From Cristatella mucedo (lineage: Eukaryota > Bryozoa > Phylactolaemata > Cristatellidae), in NCBI GenBank assembly GCA_009760855.2, contig WPIO01000008.1, positions 5,897,501 through 5,961,500 on the forward strand: 64,000 nt of DNA, in the 5' to 3' direction. This document shows positions 11,485 through 22,985 of the stretch, piece after piece (positions within the stretch are counted from its first letter, which is position 1; each line of letters begins with the position of its first letter). Under the pieces are notes generated by a model. That model was not told where the DNA came from, did not search any database, and was given only the letters and a program-made list of their open reading frames with translations. Made by a program: the position numbers and the translations under genes.

Positions 11485-11940
11485 ATAATAATAATAATAC
11501 ACTTGATAAAGCACTCTCAGAGAACTCAATTTCTTTCTAGGCTCTTTACATTTGCTGAAAAGGAAGCACGATCGAATGGTGAGTGGAAATATGCTTGATA
11601 AGCGATATGAATGACATGGTTAGGGGTTACGTGTACAGTGTCAGCATGCAAGTGTGGTCAGTGGCAGCATGCATAGTGTCAGCATGCATAAGCACATAAA
11701 GGACAAATCACAGGGACCCTCTAAATGCTGGCATAAATATGTGCGTTTTTAATTTCTTATTAAATGTGGTCGTCAGGAATGCTGTGACGCAAGTCGGGAG
11801 TGAGTTCCAGGTTTTGGGAGCATACGAACTACAGACACGGTCTCTAACTGATTTGAGGTTTGTACGAGGTATAGATAAACAGTTAGATTACGAAAAGCGG
11901 GTGGTACGATTCTTGGCCTGGTGGGGGAGTAGATATATAT
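11485..11940 (-). mobile_element. LINE-A 3' fragment, minus strand
   Basis: Plus-strand order is (AAT)n, reversed tail hairpin (gcactctcagagaactcaat, ttctttctaggc), the UTR blocks, then the end of the coding region. That coding end includes the reversed conserved C-terminal stretch (gagttccaggttttgggagc, corresponding to APKTWNS on the minus strand). The 5' part is missing, typical of truncated reverse transcription. Confidence 0.75.
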
Positions 11941-12759
11941 TAGAGTATTTATAGAGAATAATATTAACCGTTTTCAGAAACAGTTTGGACAGCGGTCCGC
12001 CTATTTGAGATCTCTTGCTCCCCAACTGATCCGAACACAGGGCAGACCATCCGCAGTAAGCGGCACTGCTTGCGGCCGCGTAGCCGCATCGAGCTTCAAC
12101 CACCTGCCGAGTTCGCACATCGTCGCGCACCACCTGGTGTTGTACACTACGCTCCCGCTTGTCATCCATCGACTGTCGCAGGTCCTACGAACCGGGAGCG
12201 CGGGTGTCGCTCTTGCGGGGGGGGGGGGAGGGGAGGATTTCGCACAGGGCTTAATACTCACGTGTACAGACTCGCTAAAAGAACGTATCCGGCGGATGTA
12301 TTCCAGCGAGTTTGTCTATAGCTCCGTCCTGCAGCAGCCGTGAATAAAAATGACGTGCTTTGTCCCCATTCTACATAGGTGTTCCTTATTAAAGTTGGAA
12401 GCACCGGTCGGGTGTAAAGCCACGCCGTTAGACTGCTTCTGTTTAAGCACGAAGCTTGATATTACTTTTGTGTGTGCCTCTAAGACGGTAAATAATATTA
12501 ATACATGTCGTATTGAGCTTTTGTGCCTCACTTTTACTTGACTTGTAGCATGAAATTCTTATTCCAGACCACTGTGAGCCATGTTGAAGGACTTCGTAAA
12601 CACTGAGCCGACGGCCTAATAGATCAGCCAGGTTAGGACTACAGAAATATTATTCGAGGTTCATAAATTATTGCTGCTGGGAACCAGGTATGCCACAATC
12701 CATGGTTTGACGGTACAGAAGCCCAAATCATGTCAAGTCAAGGCAGTCAGTTGCGCTTA

Positions 12760-12960
12760 GGCATTAAGCAGGCAGAGAGTGAGTTTCTGCTTGAACACTA
12801 AAGCCAGGTGTTCTGCTGTGCTCCGGGTATCGTGCAGGAGGTGTAGTACACTACGGCTGGTGCTGGATACGTGTAACCCTCGATGTCTGTCGAATAGACT
12901 TCTCTGACTTGCAGATTTCGACGTGTAATGTTAAGATACGGGGGCTCGCTCGTCGTTGCT
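12760..12960. repeat. Dispersed repeat C, copy 1
   Basis: A segment near 12840-12910 (gtacactacggctggtgctg, then tgtctgtcgaatagacttct) matches 61695-61760 in the same orientation. It is of unknown type. In the second location it lies downstream of LINE-B, so it could be a LINE-associated segment or an independent element. Confidence 0.5.
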
Positions 12961-13574
12961 GCCATATCGTCCCAGCACGTGTCGGGGCACCTGCGTGCGT
13001 TGGTGCTGCACCTACAAGTCACTGCTATAGAGGCTCGGGGCTTCACCGGTGGGTGTTACTCGTTGGCAAGTACTAGCACCGTTAAGAGAGCTGTGCCATC
13101 GGCTTAAAGACGCCAGTGCAGAAGCCGGTACAGCGACGCGCTGGTAACGTTTTCTCGTCTGACACCGAGTGTTGCCGTCGCGATGTCGACGCTTCTGCAC
13201 TTGTGTCCTTAAGTGAAAGCAAAAATGGACGCACGTTTGCTGCAGACACTATTTAAGTCAAGGTACTTGATGTTTCTTTGACTGGTTAGAGTTATAGATG
13301 ACGGAACAGAAGTGAGCTCCACTGAGAACGAAATCCGCATGCGATCAAATATGCTCCTCACAGGGGTGACTATGCGCCCGAGCTGAACGGCGGAACCGCC
13401 GAGTCGTAGGAGGCAGAGGCAGTCGTCCGTCAACCGCCGAAGCAATAGCAGCTGGTGCTTTCGGCGAATGCCGCTCGATTGCTCGATTCGTCGAAAGGTG
13501 CTCGAGCATCGGCCGAGGATCCAAAGGAAATCCACTCACAATCACCCGCAGGACAGTGAAGATGATCGGCACGT

Positions 13575-13900
13575 GCTCGTCGAGCTTGCAGTGGCTCAAT
13601 TCCGAAAAGCTGGCAACCGAGCTCGTCTTATGCTCAATGACCGCCGGCGGCAGAAGCTTTCGCTCTGCAGGTCCGGAGACTGCGGAGCTCACTTCTACGA
13701 TTCGTATGCAACGACAACTACTCTCCCTCCTGCTGCCGACTGTGGCACACCGTTTCCCGCCGTCCTCGAGTTGCTACTCCAATGCTACTCACTACCTCAA
13801 CTGCTCTCACACAGCTACACTTTTCACTTAATCTTTGCTGCGTGCAGTGAAGCCTGTTGGCTACTGGCTGAGGCTTCCACCATCATCTTCTACAAGTATC
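13575..13900 (+). mobile_element. LINE-B 3' fragment
   Basis: The sequence from cagaagctttcgctctgcagg (described in pieces) through tatgcaacgacaactact and ctcaactgctctc parallels 60985-61200 in the LINE-B copy. The 198-codon ORF 13468-14064 runs through it and beyond. Because its middle is repeat-derived, I do not call it a host gene. Confidence 0.6.
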
Positions 13901-14594
13901 TAAGCACGGGTATTTTAGTACAGGCGTGTGCGAAACTCAGATCCTGCAGAGGCCCTCCACAGATGACAGCGTCTGATCTGAGCATGGCTATCAGCCTGCG
14001 AGGCTTTCTGCCTGCTAACCTCGTCAGTTACCTGAATTCTGTTTTCCTTCGATTTCTTATCTAGCGTGCTGCACTTCTGGCTGGCAGCTCTTAGGAGCTC
14101 TTTGGAGGTGTCTCCTCCCGTACGCCTGCCGCGGCTGAGACGCTCTCGATCGCTAAGCTCAGCCAGCAAACTTAGGCCACGAACTAGCTTTGGCTCGCTC
14201 GGCGTCGTGCGCGCTTGCGTCTGGCTGGCTGGGTCGGCTGCGTCTAGCAGTCGACCTTGCAAGGTCGGCTCTGCCTAGCAGTCGCCCAGCCACTTCTCGG
14301 ATGGGTCGTTAGGGCCAGGCGCACGACTCTCTAGCCTCTTCAGTGAGGAGGCGAGGTCACGTGGCTCGCTAAGAGGCGGGCGCTAGCTGGTTGTTGGCGG
14401 AGGTTTTGACCTCAGCAGAGTGTCGCCGCCGAAGTTGTGCGAAGGCAACGTAGGGTTGGCGGGCAATATTCGTGCCGCTGAAGCAATTTACCGTTGTTTG
14501 CATCAGCATTTCACACCTTGCTAGACGGACAACGACTTTGTCTGCCATATTTACTGCCGGTTTACTCTGCAATCTTGGAAGTACAGCAATCGGA

Positions 14595-14670
14595 GGTTAG
14601 TCTTGGATGCAATGCAATGCATCTCCGTCTGTAACGCCCACAGAGCCACAAAGACCAAGTGGGTGCTGAG
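14595..14670 (-). mobile_element. LINE-B extreme 3' end, minus strand
   Basis: gcatctccgtctgtaacgcc followed by acagagccacaaagacca is the reverse complement of the LINE-B terminal block (tctttgtggctttgtgg ... agttacagacggagat) at 61260-61290. The same block occurs at 32010-32060 and 45290-45325. Confidence 0.6.
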
Positions 14671-14904
14671 CTGGATAGGTTTTCTACAGCTCTACACTCA
14701 AAGCCAAAGCGGCTATCGGTACGAATGGGGTAATTGAGGTAATGATTAGCACGGAAGTGTATTACTGCGTCATTTGACGCTTTGTTCACAAGTGCATTAT
14801 GTCAAGCCTTCGGCAGCATTCGCTTGACAACTTTTAGCAAGGTTTTAAGGGCTTACAAAAGTCAACTGTCGACTGTATTAAATTTCTACCGCGAACAGGT
14901 GTCA

Positions 14905-15345
14905 ATCTACTCCCCCCACCAGGCCAAGCTTCGTACCACCGGCTTTTCAGAATTTAACAGTTTACCAATACCTCGTACAAGCTTCAGATCCTTTGGAGAC
15001 CGTGCATTTAGTTCGTATGCTCCCAAAGCCTGAAACTCATTCCCGACTTGCATCACAACATTCCCTAACTTGACCGCGTTTAAAAGAAACTTAAAAATGC
15101 ACCTATTTAGGATAGGATTTAGTGGGTCCCTGTGATTCGTCCTTTATGTGCTTATGTGTGCTAACACGGCGGATGCTGCCACTAACCACACTTGCATGCT
15201 GACCCTGTGCATGTCACCCCTAACCATGTTATTCATGTTGTTTATCATGCATGGTATTACTCACCATTCAATCGCGTTTCCCTTTGCAGCAAATGTAAAG
15301 CGCCTTGAAAGAGATCTCTGAGGGCGCTTTATCAAATGTATTAAT
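14905..15345 (+). mobile_element. LINE-A 3' fragment
   Basis: Starts within the C-terminal coding part (tctactccccccaccaggcc; YAPKA before a stop near 15030), continues through the UTR (accatgttattcatgttg) and ends in aagcgccttgaaagagat, tgagggcgctttatcaaatg and an AT-rich tail. The ending CTTTATCAA places it with the younger subfamily. 5'-truncated. Confidence 0.8.
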
Positions 15346-15394
15346 ATTATAATTAATATTGTAGACGTGTAGGATGGGATGTCAGCGTTTATAA

Positions 15395-15721
15395 TCACTC
15401 TTTGCAATTAGCCATCCTGAAGGCTAGATAGTTCGCCCTGGAGGCCTTTTGATCGGTTCCAACACATTTGCACGATCGCCTAGCACTTGATTCGATCCGA
15501 GTCCTTTCGATGAGGTCACACAATTTCTCCGGCGTAGTACACCCCCTTGTATTTCGGTTAAGTGATCGCGGATCATGCATGAGAGAATTTTCACCAGCTA
15601 AATGGTCTGTTCGATAGCCGTCGTCTTTTGTATTGACGAGCATGCTGTTCATTGCAACGTACGCACCGCCAGCAAGGAGCGCAGCGGTGACTCGTACAAC
15701 AAAGCTGGCGGCCGATTTCAT
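15395..15721 (-). CDS. Candidate small secreted or membrane protein (uncertain)
   Basis: I do not recognise this protein. The minus-strand ORF is open for 269 codons (16201-15395), long for this AT-balanced region. The ATG at 15721 would start a 108-residue protein with a positively charged N-terminus and a hydrophobic stretch (about residues 5-27, FVVRVTAALLAGGAYVAM). A hydrophilic tail with four cysteines follows, including an SCKC motif near the C-terminus. A TATAAA-type polyadenylation variant lies just downstream on the minus strand near 15390. The upstream 160 codons are low-complexity and serine/arginine-rich and may be chance. No splice partner is identified, so this could equally be a random open frame. 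Confidence 0.3.
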   Translation of the reverse strand: MKSAASFVVRVTAALLAGGAYVAMNSMLVNTKDDGYRTDHLAGENSLMHDPRSLNRNTRGCTTPEKLCDLIERTRIESSARRSCKCVGTDQKASRANYLAFRMANCKE

Positions 15722-16449
15722 ACGTCGACAAACAGTGTCAAGTAGACGGTAAGGAATACGACGGTGAACAGCGGATGACACGAAAAGGGTACGCCCAGGG
15801 CTACTGCAACAGCTAGTGGCAGCGCGTACAGTAGCGTCGTGCCGCCGTCCTCCACCGCCCGAACACCTGCAGCAGCCAGCCCGACTGTCGCTGTCGCATG
15901 TTGCTTTCGTCGTCGCTGCAGCTGGAAAAGTCAAAGAGGACAGAGCTCCGATTTGATGACAGCTTTGGCCTTTTGCGGCGCGCTCGCGAGTGCAGAGTTT
16001 CTCTCTCGCGGCTTTACTGCGCAGCAATTGCTCTTGGAATGACCGTACCAATCGGCTTGCGCTATAGCTGAATAAACATTTTTCCTTTAGCAGCACCGGC
16101 AGGCCCCAAGAGAAACTAGTAGCTGCGGCTGTGTTCTCGCAAATACTTAACAGGTCACATTTCCCACTGATAGGAGAACTGCTTCCAAAATAGCGAACCA
16201 CCTTTTCCCCTTGGGATAGACAAATGGGGAGATAACAAGAATCGTCTTAATCGTAACAAAGTTTAGCCAGATGCCCACCAACAGTACGTCTTACCCAGTT
16301 AAAATTCCCACGTTCTCGCTTTCGCCTTATAAGGATTAAGAAAACTTTCTATGCCCGCGCCTGGCGATACCGCGAATTACAATACAGGTGAATGGCTTCA
16401 CGGATGAGTAAAACAAAATCTCCTTAACACGTTTTTGAACCAAGCCAGC

Positions 16450-16705
16450 AATAATAATAATAATAATAATAATATTGCACTTGATAAAGCGCCCTCAGAG
16501 AACTTAATCTCTTTCTAGGCGCTTTACATTTGCTGCAAAGTGATACGCAATAGAATAGTAAGTAAAATCATGCTTGAAAAACAAACAAAATGAATAATAT
16601 GGTTAGGGGTGACATGCACAGGGTCAGCATGCAAATGTGGTTAGTGGCAGCATGCACAGTGTCAGCACGCATAAGCACAACAAGGACGAATCACAGGGCA
16701 AGGGG
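16450..16705 (-). mobile_element. LINE-A 3' UTR fragment, minus strand
   Basis: (ATA)n, then ttgataaagcgccctcagag and aatctctttctaggcgcttt, then the UTR blocks including tagtggcagcatgcacagtg. This is the younger tail form (CTTTATCAA in reverse). No coding region is left. Confidence 0.85.
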
Positions 16706-16930
16706 AGTTGTATCAGGAATCTAAATTTAGAATGTAGCTAGCTTCGCTTAAACAGAAAACCTGTGCGGGGAACAGCCCACCTCCAATTAATTTTCTACAC
16801 TCTGCCGAAAGCCTACTCCATCCACCCATCAATCAGGTATCTCCCATATTGGACTGGTGTGCCAAGGTAATAGCGGACGAGGTGAAATTACTTCTGCAAT
16901 GTCGCCGAACCGACTAAGCCGAGTCTGAGT

Positions 16931-17043
16931 GATGTATCTGAGTGATGCATCTGAGTGGTGCATCTGAGTAGTGCATCTGAGTGGTGCATCTGAGTGGTGC
17001 ATCTGAGTGGTGCATCTGAGTGGTGCATCTGAGTGGTGCATCT
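16931..17043. repeat. 13-bp minisatellite, about 9 copies
   Basis: The unit is GGTGCATCTGAGT with variants GATG, GATGTA and AGTG at the start. Copies are exactly in phase, the last is partial, and TCGTCTGAGT follows. Minus-strand translation gives the MHHSDAPLRCTTQ-like repeat inside the 17158-16829 ORF, which is therefore not a gene. Confidence 0.95.
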
Positions 17044-17605
17044 CGTCTGAGTCTCGGGTAAAAGCTAAAGTACTGAGGAGAGCGTTCAAAGTTACAAGGC
17101 TGCCAGGTCGGATGGAGAAAGCACCAGCCACTGGTTTATTCGGAAAAGTCTGCTGCAATTATCGCCGTCGATACCCCTCGAGCCGGCCACGACGCGGGCA
17201 GGACTAGCTTGCAGTGCTTACGCCTCGAAAAGCGCAGAAAGCGAAACCAAGAACTCCCTCGTCTCACTTGGCCATTATTTGCCACCTCTGGGCCTACAGC
17301 ACACGCTAAGAGTGCAGGAAAATGTGGGTCCATCTCAATCATGTATCGCTCATTTTGGAGACGGTATGCGTGCAAGTAGGTAGAGAATCGTTTCCGGCAG
17401 CGGTTCTGGGTAAAGACCAGCGGGCGGCAGAGAGCTCTCTCGGGGGTCATTTGCAAAGAGCGCTACTGCTGCCCTCGTTCGCTACCGGCGCAAGTCCATT
17501 TCGAGCCTATTGCCAGGCCTCGGCCTAGAACGCGCGCCGATTACGCATGCGGTGAGCGCTCGGCGTCTCTTTCGTACTCTCTGCGGAGAATCGAAAATCT
17601 TGTGC

Positions 17606-17816
17606 GACATTTCTGGCTTGGAGCTCGCTCTGGCGGACGGACTACTGCAGCGGCCTCTAGCAACGACATTTCTGGCTACTGCAGCGGCCTCTAGCGACGA
17701 TATTTCTGGCTTGGAGCTCGCTCTGGCGGACGGACTACTGCAGCGGCCTCTAGCGACGACATTTCTGGCTTGGAGCTCGCTCTGGCGGACGGACTACTGC
17801 AGCGGCCTCTAACGCA
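17606..17816. repeat. 59-bp minisatellite with one deleted unit
   Basis: The unit is GACATTTCTGGCTTGGAGC ... CGGCCTCTAGCGAC. Copy 2 (17665-17698) lacks about 25 bp, the middle of the unit from the TTGGAGC segment to GGACGGAC. Copies 1, 3 and 4 are nearly identical, so the array is young. The plus ORF through it (17510-17812) repeats DISGLELALADGLLQRPLA. Confidence 0.95.
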
Positions 17817-18720
17817 GACACCGTGCAAGTATTGCTTCTACACACCGCGGTCAGGGCATTAGCGCAGCAAAAATAACAAGCGAATAAATCGATTACGAAC
17901 GTGCTGGCGCTTAGGACGGAGTCTGCGTCTCATGCGTGCATGTGGGAGAGTGCTTTCGTGACGCTGTCTTTGTCTGACGTCACGGGTTCGGGTGACTCGC
18001 ACGCTTCATTCTGCTCTTACGAAGTTTTCCTCCATAAATTATTCTCAGTCTTATGGCTGGCTTTGCACATGCATTAACTCTTGACCAAAGCACGAAACCG
18101 AGACGTCCGCAAGCACCCACGAGCTATAAAGTATACTAAGTATATCGCCACGGTAAAAATATTCAAAGTAATAATTTTTAATAAAATTAAGATTTCAGCT
18201 CCAGAGGAATGAGTTTTATAAGCATGGAAGTAGTGGTACTTCTATTTCATTAACCGTGTGAATGGTCTAGGATTGCCCACACTGTTCAGAGTGGATTTTT
18301 TTCGGCCGCCTTAACGCCCGACGGACTCAGAAGCACCAATAAGTACATAAGTGCATAACTGCTCGCAATGCTAAAAACACGCAGATAACGCTTTTCACTA
18401 ACTTTGGGCCGCTTCGGGAAAAGAGCGTGAAATTATTCTGTACCTCGTATTCCGACACGTAAGTCGGTTACCGTCTATACCGCAAACGCGAAGCACGTCA
18501 TAGAGCACATTTGTGCGACGCGTCCTTCTCACGCTCTGAAGTTCAGGAAGCCACTTGAACGTAACGGATTGGAAACCCAACTAAATGGCGATATCAGCAG
18601 GAGAGTAGTTGTCGTTGCGTAAGGATTATGGAAGCGAGTTCCACAGTCTAGGACCTGCAGAGCTAAAGCTTCTGTCGCCAATGACGATATAATGCTTAGC
18701 TTGCTCTATTTTCACTTACC
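17817..18720. other. No gene recognised
   Basis: AT-rich sequence with short ORFs only. No motif, repeat pair or RNA gene was noticed. Confidence 0.4.
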
Positions 18721-18725
18721 TTACA

Positions 18726-18800
18726 ACAATAAGAATAATAAATCGTTTGTGTAGCACCCTAAAAGAACCAAATCTCAATCAAGTATCACGAGTGCCTCAA
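18726..18800 (-). mobile_element. Decayed S1/LINE-type tail, minus strand
   Basis: aataagaataataaatcg, then gtgtagcaccctaaaagaac and aaatctcaatc is a diverged reverse complement of the shared tail (GTTCTCTTAGGGTGCTATAC). There is no recognisable head, so I cannot say whether it came from the SINE or the LINE. Confidence 0.45.
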
Positions 18801-18942
18801 AATACGATTATATTTTCATCGGTTTTAGGGTCTATGGTTGTCTGGACAGAAAAGCTTATTCTTGGGTTTCTCAAGTTGATTTAGGTTCAAGTTAATTAGG
18901 GCTGGGCAATTCTTGTAAGCTTTAGCCTACCGGAGCTTATAT

Positions 18943-18945
<3 letters not shown>

Positions 18946-19036
<91 letters not shown>
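18946..19036. repeat. (AC)n-(AT)n microsatellite
   Basis: About 38 AC dinucleotides followed by ATATATATATAT. It directly abuts the S1 SINE at 19040 and may have grown from that element's 3' end. Confidence 0.97.
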
Positions 19037-19039
19037 CAT

Positions 19040-19172
19040 TCGAGTGTGTAACGCCGTAAGAGAACTTAATCCCTATTCAGGAGCCTCACGTATGCCACGG
19101 GACTCGTGTCCACGACCTCGGCAATACGGCCTTGGGCGGGTCGAACATCTTGACCACTGGGCCAAACCAGCG
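19040..19172 (-). mobile_element. S1 SINE, minus strand
   Basis: gtaacgccgtaagagaactt, aatccctattcaggagcc is the reversed hairpin tail. cgggactcgtgtccacgacc carries the reversed B-box region, and ccttgggcg ... tcttgaccactgggccaaac carries the reversed A-box side. The A/B spacing matches the other S1 copies. Confidence 0.75.
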
Positions 19173-19785
19173 AGGATTGCAGTTGCTGGCCAAGAGGCAA
19201 TATTTTGGTACCGCTGAACAAGCATGCCTGCGCTGTTTAATGGTGGTGAACACATTTCAAGGTGAGACTGCGTCATGCACCACTCTCGTCGAGCGACCGC
19301 TCTAGCAATGGCTACGGTGGGTCGATGGCTTGGAGCCGTCGGAAGCAGCGGCGACAACGTCATTGGGGTACCGGCTTAATTGCGCACAGGCTGTTTTTTA
19401 TGTAGTTTGATAGTCTCCAGACCGCACGTACACGATATCACGCAGAACACCGAAGCGGGCTCAAAGAGACGTCTATTCACACGGACGCCGCAACGGGCCA
19501 GTACGCGATCGCTCTACCTGGCGTCCTCGTTGTAACTGAGGCCCATCGTGATCTGTGCCCTAGGCAGCTGGTGTCAAGATAATGAAGCCTGCCTGGTGGA
19601 CCGCGGCATTGTGCGCGTGGAACGAACGGCATTGCGGTGGTTCTGCGTCTCGGACGCCATCTCCGGTTCGGAAGCCGTGCGGTTCCTGTTTTTGAACCGG
19701 GTGTGGCGGGTAGCCCACCGAGGCCCCGGCAGCGCAGGACGTGGCTCCACAGGCTAATTTTTATATCTATTATAAAACTTTAAAA

Positions 19786-19839
19786 AATCAGTATATATAT
19801 ATAAATATATATGGTAGCGGAGATTGTGAATAGGGATTT

Positions 19840-19876
<37 letters not shown>

Positions 19877-19880
19877 ATAT
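19786..19880. repeat. (AT)n microsatellite blocks
   Basis: Two AT-repeat blocks, 19790-19812 and 19840-19874, separated by ggtagcggagattgtgaat. Confidence 0.9.
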
Positions 19881-20204
19881 ATAGTTTTTATTCACAAGCT
19901 CTGTGAGCGGGCCTGTACACGCATCTGAATTCTGTTCCATTGTACATGTGGTGGAGCGCACTTGGCAAGGGCCAAGTTCTGTGTACAGCTTCCGGCGATC
20001 TGATCGATGCCTGCATCTAGTTTCCCTCAGTGAGCTGCAGTTTATGCGATAGGCCTCGTCCCTAGGGTAGCTAATCTTGTGTGCGAGCCCATCACAGTAT
20101 TCTTTACTCTGTCTACAGCTACAGAGCCGCTAAATCGGAAAAAGTTAACAGTAGCTGGAGGCCAAGGGTAGATCCTTATTCGCCGACTAGCTTCTATAGG
20201 GTAT

Positions 20205-20575
20205 ACACTTCCTAATCAGGCTTTGCATCGTACCCCCACTCGTCTGACTTCAGTCGTCATTTAACGGTGCCTCAAACTGACCTCAAATGCTTTGGAGACC
20301 GTGCCATCGGTTCGTATGCTCCCAAAGCATGGAGATCACACCCGACTAGCGTCGCGACATTCCCTGACTTGACGACATTTAAAAAGATACTAAAATCCGA
20401 TTTATTCCTCACAGCATTCACTAGTGCCTTATGAACTATCCGTTACACGCTTATATGTGCTGACCCATGCATGCTATAACTAACCATATTGACATGCTTC
20501 CTTAACAGCATTTCTAAAGTGCCTAGAAAGAGACTTAGTTATCTTAAAATGCTATACAAATTTATTATTATTATT
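20205..20575 (+). mobile_element. LINE-A 3' fragment, older subfamily
   Basis: The C-terminal coding remnant (ggagaccgtgccatcggttc, then gctcccaaagc) is followed by the UTR. The tail is gtgcctagaaagagacttag and atgctatacaaatttattat. The ATACAAA ending is of the older type. Stops occur in all frames. Confidence 0.75.
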
Positions 20576-21166
20576 ATCATAGCAACACTAGGGTTACGAT
20601 AGAAAGAGACAAGCAACAAAGCTGCAAGAGGAAACCACAAAGCGACCTGGATAGCCAAATAATTTGAAGGCCCTTAATTAGTTGCTTATAAAGATGTTTA
20701 TGTTTTACTCTCACATGTCTATAAGTTTCTCACTAAATGTGTGAGGGAAAGTTTGCAAGCAGTGTGATAGTTTCCTGCACATGTTTTCTATGTATGAACG
20801 AACTGCAAAAACATGCATGCTTAGCCGGACGTACTGCCCTTGTTGTAGATGACCTCTTGAGACATTCGGGGACTGCTTCTGTAAAGAACAGTCGGTCATT
20901 ACTTACTCTTTGAATGGGTAGCCAATTCCTTTAGCCGTCGCAGTACAAGTTCCAGCCGTTCTGGTCTTCACTGGATAACTATACCAACAAAATGAAGCCA
21001 GCCAGTGGCATTTCGACAGTCGCTTTACACTTGAACAAATGTGCCGCACAAAAAGGGTTTCCGATAGCTATTTTAACTTGCATCGATGCAAATATGTCTT
21101 ACCTTCTGCCCCTGCTGTTGATTACATGACAAGAACTCCAGAGCGTCCTGTAGTGCGAGCACGTAC

Positions 21167-21478
21167 ATGCTTGCGATCGTTAGCGCTGTACTGTGCCTTA
21201 TTCTTTCAGTCGTCTGCTCCAATGCAAGCTCATGCGTGGAGATGAGGGATTATTTTGGTATTACCCAGCATACCCTAGCCGCTCACTCACCTCGAGCTCG
21301 CCTCGGGGCGCTTTGTCAAACCGGCTTCACTGTCAAGCCTCCATCTTACACATACATTGGCACGTCGACCAAACAAGATGGCTACTGGTGCTGGCTAAGT
21401 AGCTCAGAGAGCTCAGTGACCTCGCTGAGTTGTCCTACTTGGTCTCCCCGGTTTAGACCGCTACATATTTTACTTTAA
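21167..21478 (+). CDS. Candidate small secreted protein, four-cysteine (uncertain)
   Basis: I do not recognise this protein. The ORF gives 103 residues. The first 22 or so form a convincing signal peptide (MLAIVSAVLCLILSVVC with a small-residue cleavage region SNASS). The mature part has four cysteines (SSCVEM, ALCQTG, YWCWL, LSCPTW), enough for two disulfides, and is not low-complexity. The frame closes with TAA at 21476. No canonical AATAAA is close downstream and no splice partner was found. A repeat-free ORF with a signal peptide and even cysteines is more than expected by chance, but a window this size offers many tries. Confidence 0.35.
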   Translation: MLAIVSAVLCLILSVVCSNASSCVEMRDYFGITQHTLAAHSPRARLGALCQTGFTVKPPSYTYIGTSTKQDGYWCWLSSSESSVTSLSCPTWSPRFRPLHILL

Positions 21479-21835
21479 GAAGCAAATGTTCTTGCAATTC
21501 CCTATTCAGAAGACTCGGAATTGGAGAGCTGCCTCTTCAGCTCCCGGCATGCGTCGCGTTCGCCTGCGGCTTCTGCTGTAATTAGCGAAGCGCCCGACAC
21601 TAATGCACATGCCTCACCTGTGGCCAATAGTTAAGTCATTGAAGCAGTGTAACTTCGGGCCACTAATGCAGGTTGTATTTCGTGTCGTCTGCTGCGATCG
21701 ATCGAGCTCTCATATATGTGCCCGCTGAGAGGAATGAAGCAGTCTCGTTTACCGCGAACGTGCGGCCGTTGTGTCTCCGTGAGACTCCCACTAGAACATT
21801 CGCTGCTGGAGACACCGTCACACAACACATGCCTG

Positions 21836-21897
21836 GTTGCTACCGCCATGCCCGGTCGCTCCCGCCATGCCCGGTCGGTCCCGTCATGCCTGGTTGC
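21836..21897. repeat. Short 19-bp tandem repeat, about 3-4 copies
   Basis: Units resembling GCCATGCCCGGTCGCTCCC are repeated with TGGTTGC and GGTCGGT variants. Confidence 0.7.
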
Positions 21898-22087
21898 TTT
21901 CGCGTAAAAGGACAGTGGAGCTGGCGTTGCCGGCGCACTACCGTGCAGTCCTCCTTAGCAATTGATAAAACATTTAGCCTAGCCAAGGAAAAGAGAAGGC
22001 TATCGATAAAAAATACTCGCTGAGTCTTACGTCCGGCAGGCCTCGTCTTAGCCCCATCGCTAGAAAACTGGTGGCATCACCCTGAAA

Positions 22088-22355
22088 GAACGCCTCTGCG
22101 TCTTAGCCAAGGAGGTAATGTACTCGCTCTTCCCGACGCGGATTGTGGGTTCGAGTCCCGCAGTGGGCGATCCTATATTGATCCAATCGTGTTTCCTTTG
22201 CAGCAAATGTAAAGCGCCTAGAAAGAGATTGAGTTCTCTGAGGGCGCTTTATCAAGTGTGTTATCATTATTATAGTGTCCACTACCGGCGGTGATGATAG
22301 CCATTAAGGCTCTTCTGCCGCTACGGAAATGAGACTGTTAAATCAGTTGACCTTT
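22088..22355 (+). mobile_element. S2 SINE interrupted by a LINE-A tail
   Basis: The head (tcttagccaaggaggtaatg, B box gggttcgagtcc) runs to gggcgatcctatattg. The S2 body resumes at ctaccggcggtgatgatagc and continues with ggctcttctgccgctac and gagactgttaaatcagttg. The interruption is the separate element at 22179-22266. Confidence 0.85.
22179..22266 (+). mobile_element. LINE-A tail (about 88 bp) nested in an S2 SINE
   Basis: Contains only the last UTR bases (tttcctttgcagcaaatg), the full hairpin (aagcgcctagaaagagattg ... gagggcgctttatcaagtg) and ttatcattattat. It is of the younger tail form. It landed in the body of the SINE at 22088, so it is the later insertion. Confidence 0.85.
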
Positions 22356-22537
22356 AAATATTCACAGAGAAGGCGGACAGCCCGACCAGCCAAAACCTGC
22401 AAGTTCGCTAAAGGGTGCGACAAGTCTCAATAACATCAGCGTTAGTCACGCCGTCTGCATTTGCGTCGATTGACGCGGAACTGGTTTCGGGTGGCGACGC
22501 GCAGAAAAAGCTGCAGGTATCCAAAAAAAGAAATAAT

Positions 22538-22985
22538 GATACATTAGATATCACGCCATCAGAGAATTCAATCTCTTTCTAGGCACTTTACATTCGCTGC
22601 AAAGGAAGCACGATCGAAAGGTTAGTAGCATCATGCTTGATAAGCAACAAGAATAACACTGTTAGGGGTAACATTCACAGGGTCAGCATGCAAGTTTGGT
22701 TAGTGGCAGCATGCACAGTGTCAGCACGCATAAGCATCTACAGGACTAATCACAGGGACCCGCTAAAGGCTGTGATAAATAGGTGCATTTTTTAGTTTCT
22801 TTTTAAATTTTAATAAGTCAGGAGATATCTTAACGCAAGTCGGGTGTGAGTTCCAGGCTTTTGGAGCATATGAAATAAAGGCACGGTTTCCAAATAATTT
22901 GAGGTTTGTACGAGGTATAGGTAAGCAGTCAAGTTTCCGAAAAGTGGGTGGTACGATGCTAAGTCTGGTAGGGGAGTGGAACTGA
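22538..22985 (-). mobile_element. LINE-A 3' fragment, minus strand
   Basis: The reversed tail (atcacgccatcagagaattc, tctctttctaggcacttt) is followed by the UTR and the C-terminal coding remnant (gagttccaggcttttggagc). It ends abruptly near 22985, typical 5' truncation. Confidence 0.8.

Noticed and set aside
13468-14064. 198-codon plus-strand ORF
   Set aside because: Its middle is homologous to the LINE-B 3' end (60985-61200), which is out of frame there. No host domain is visible.
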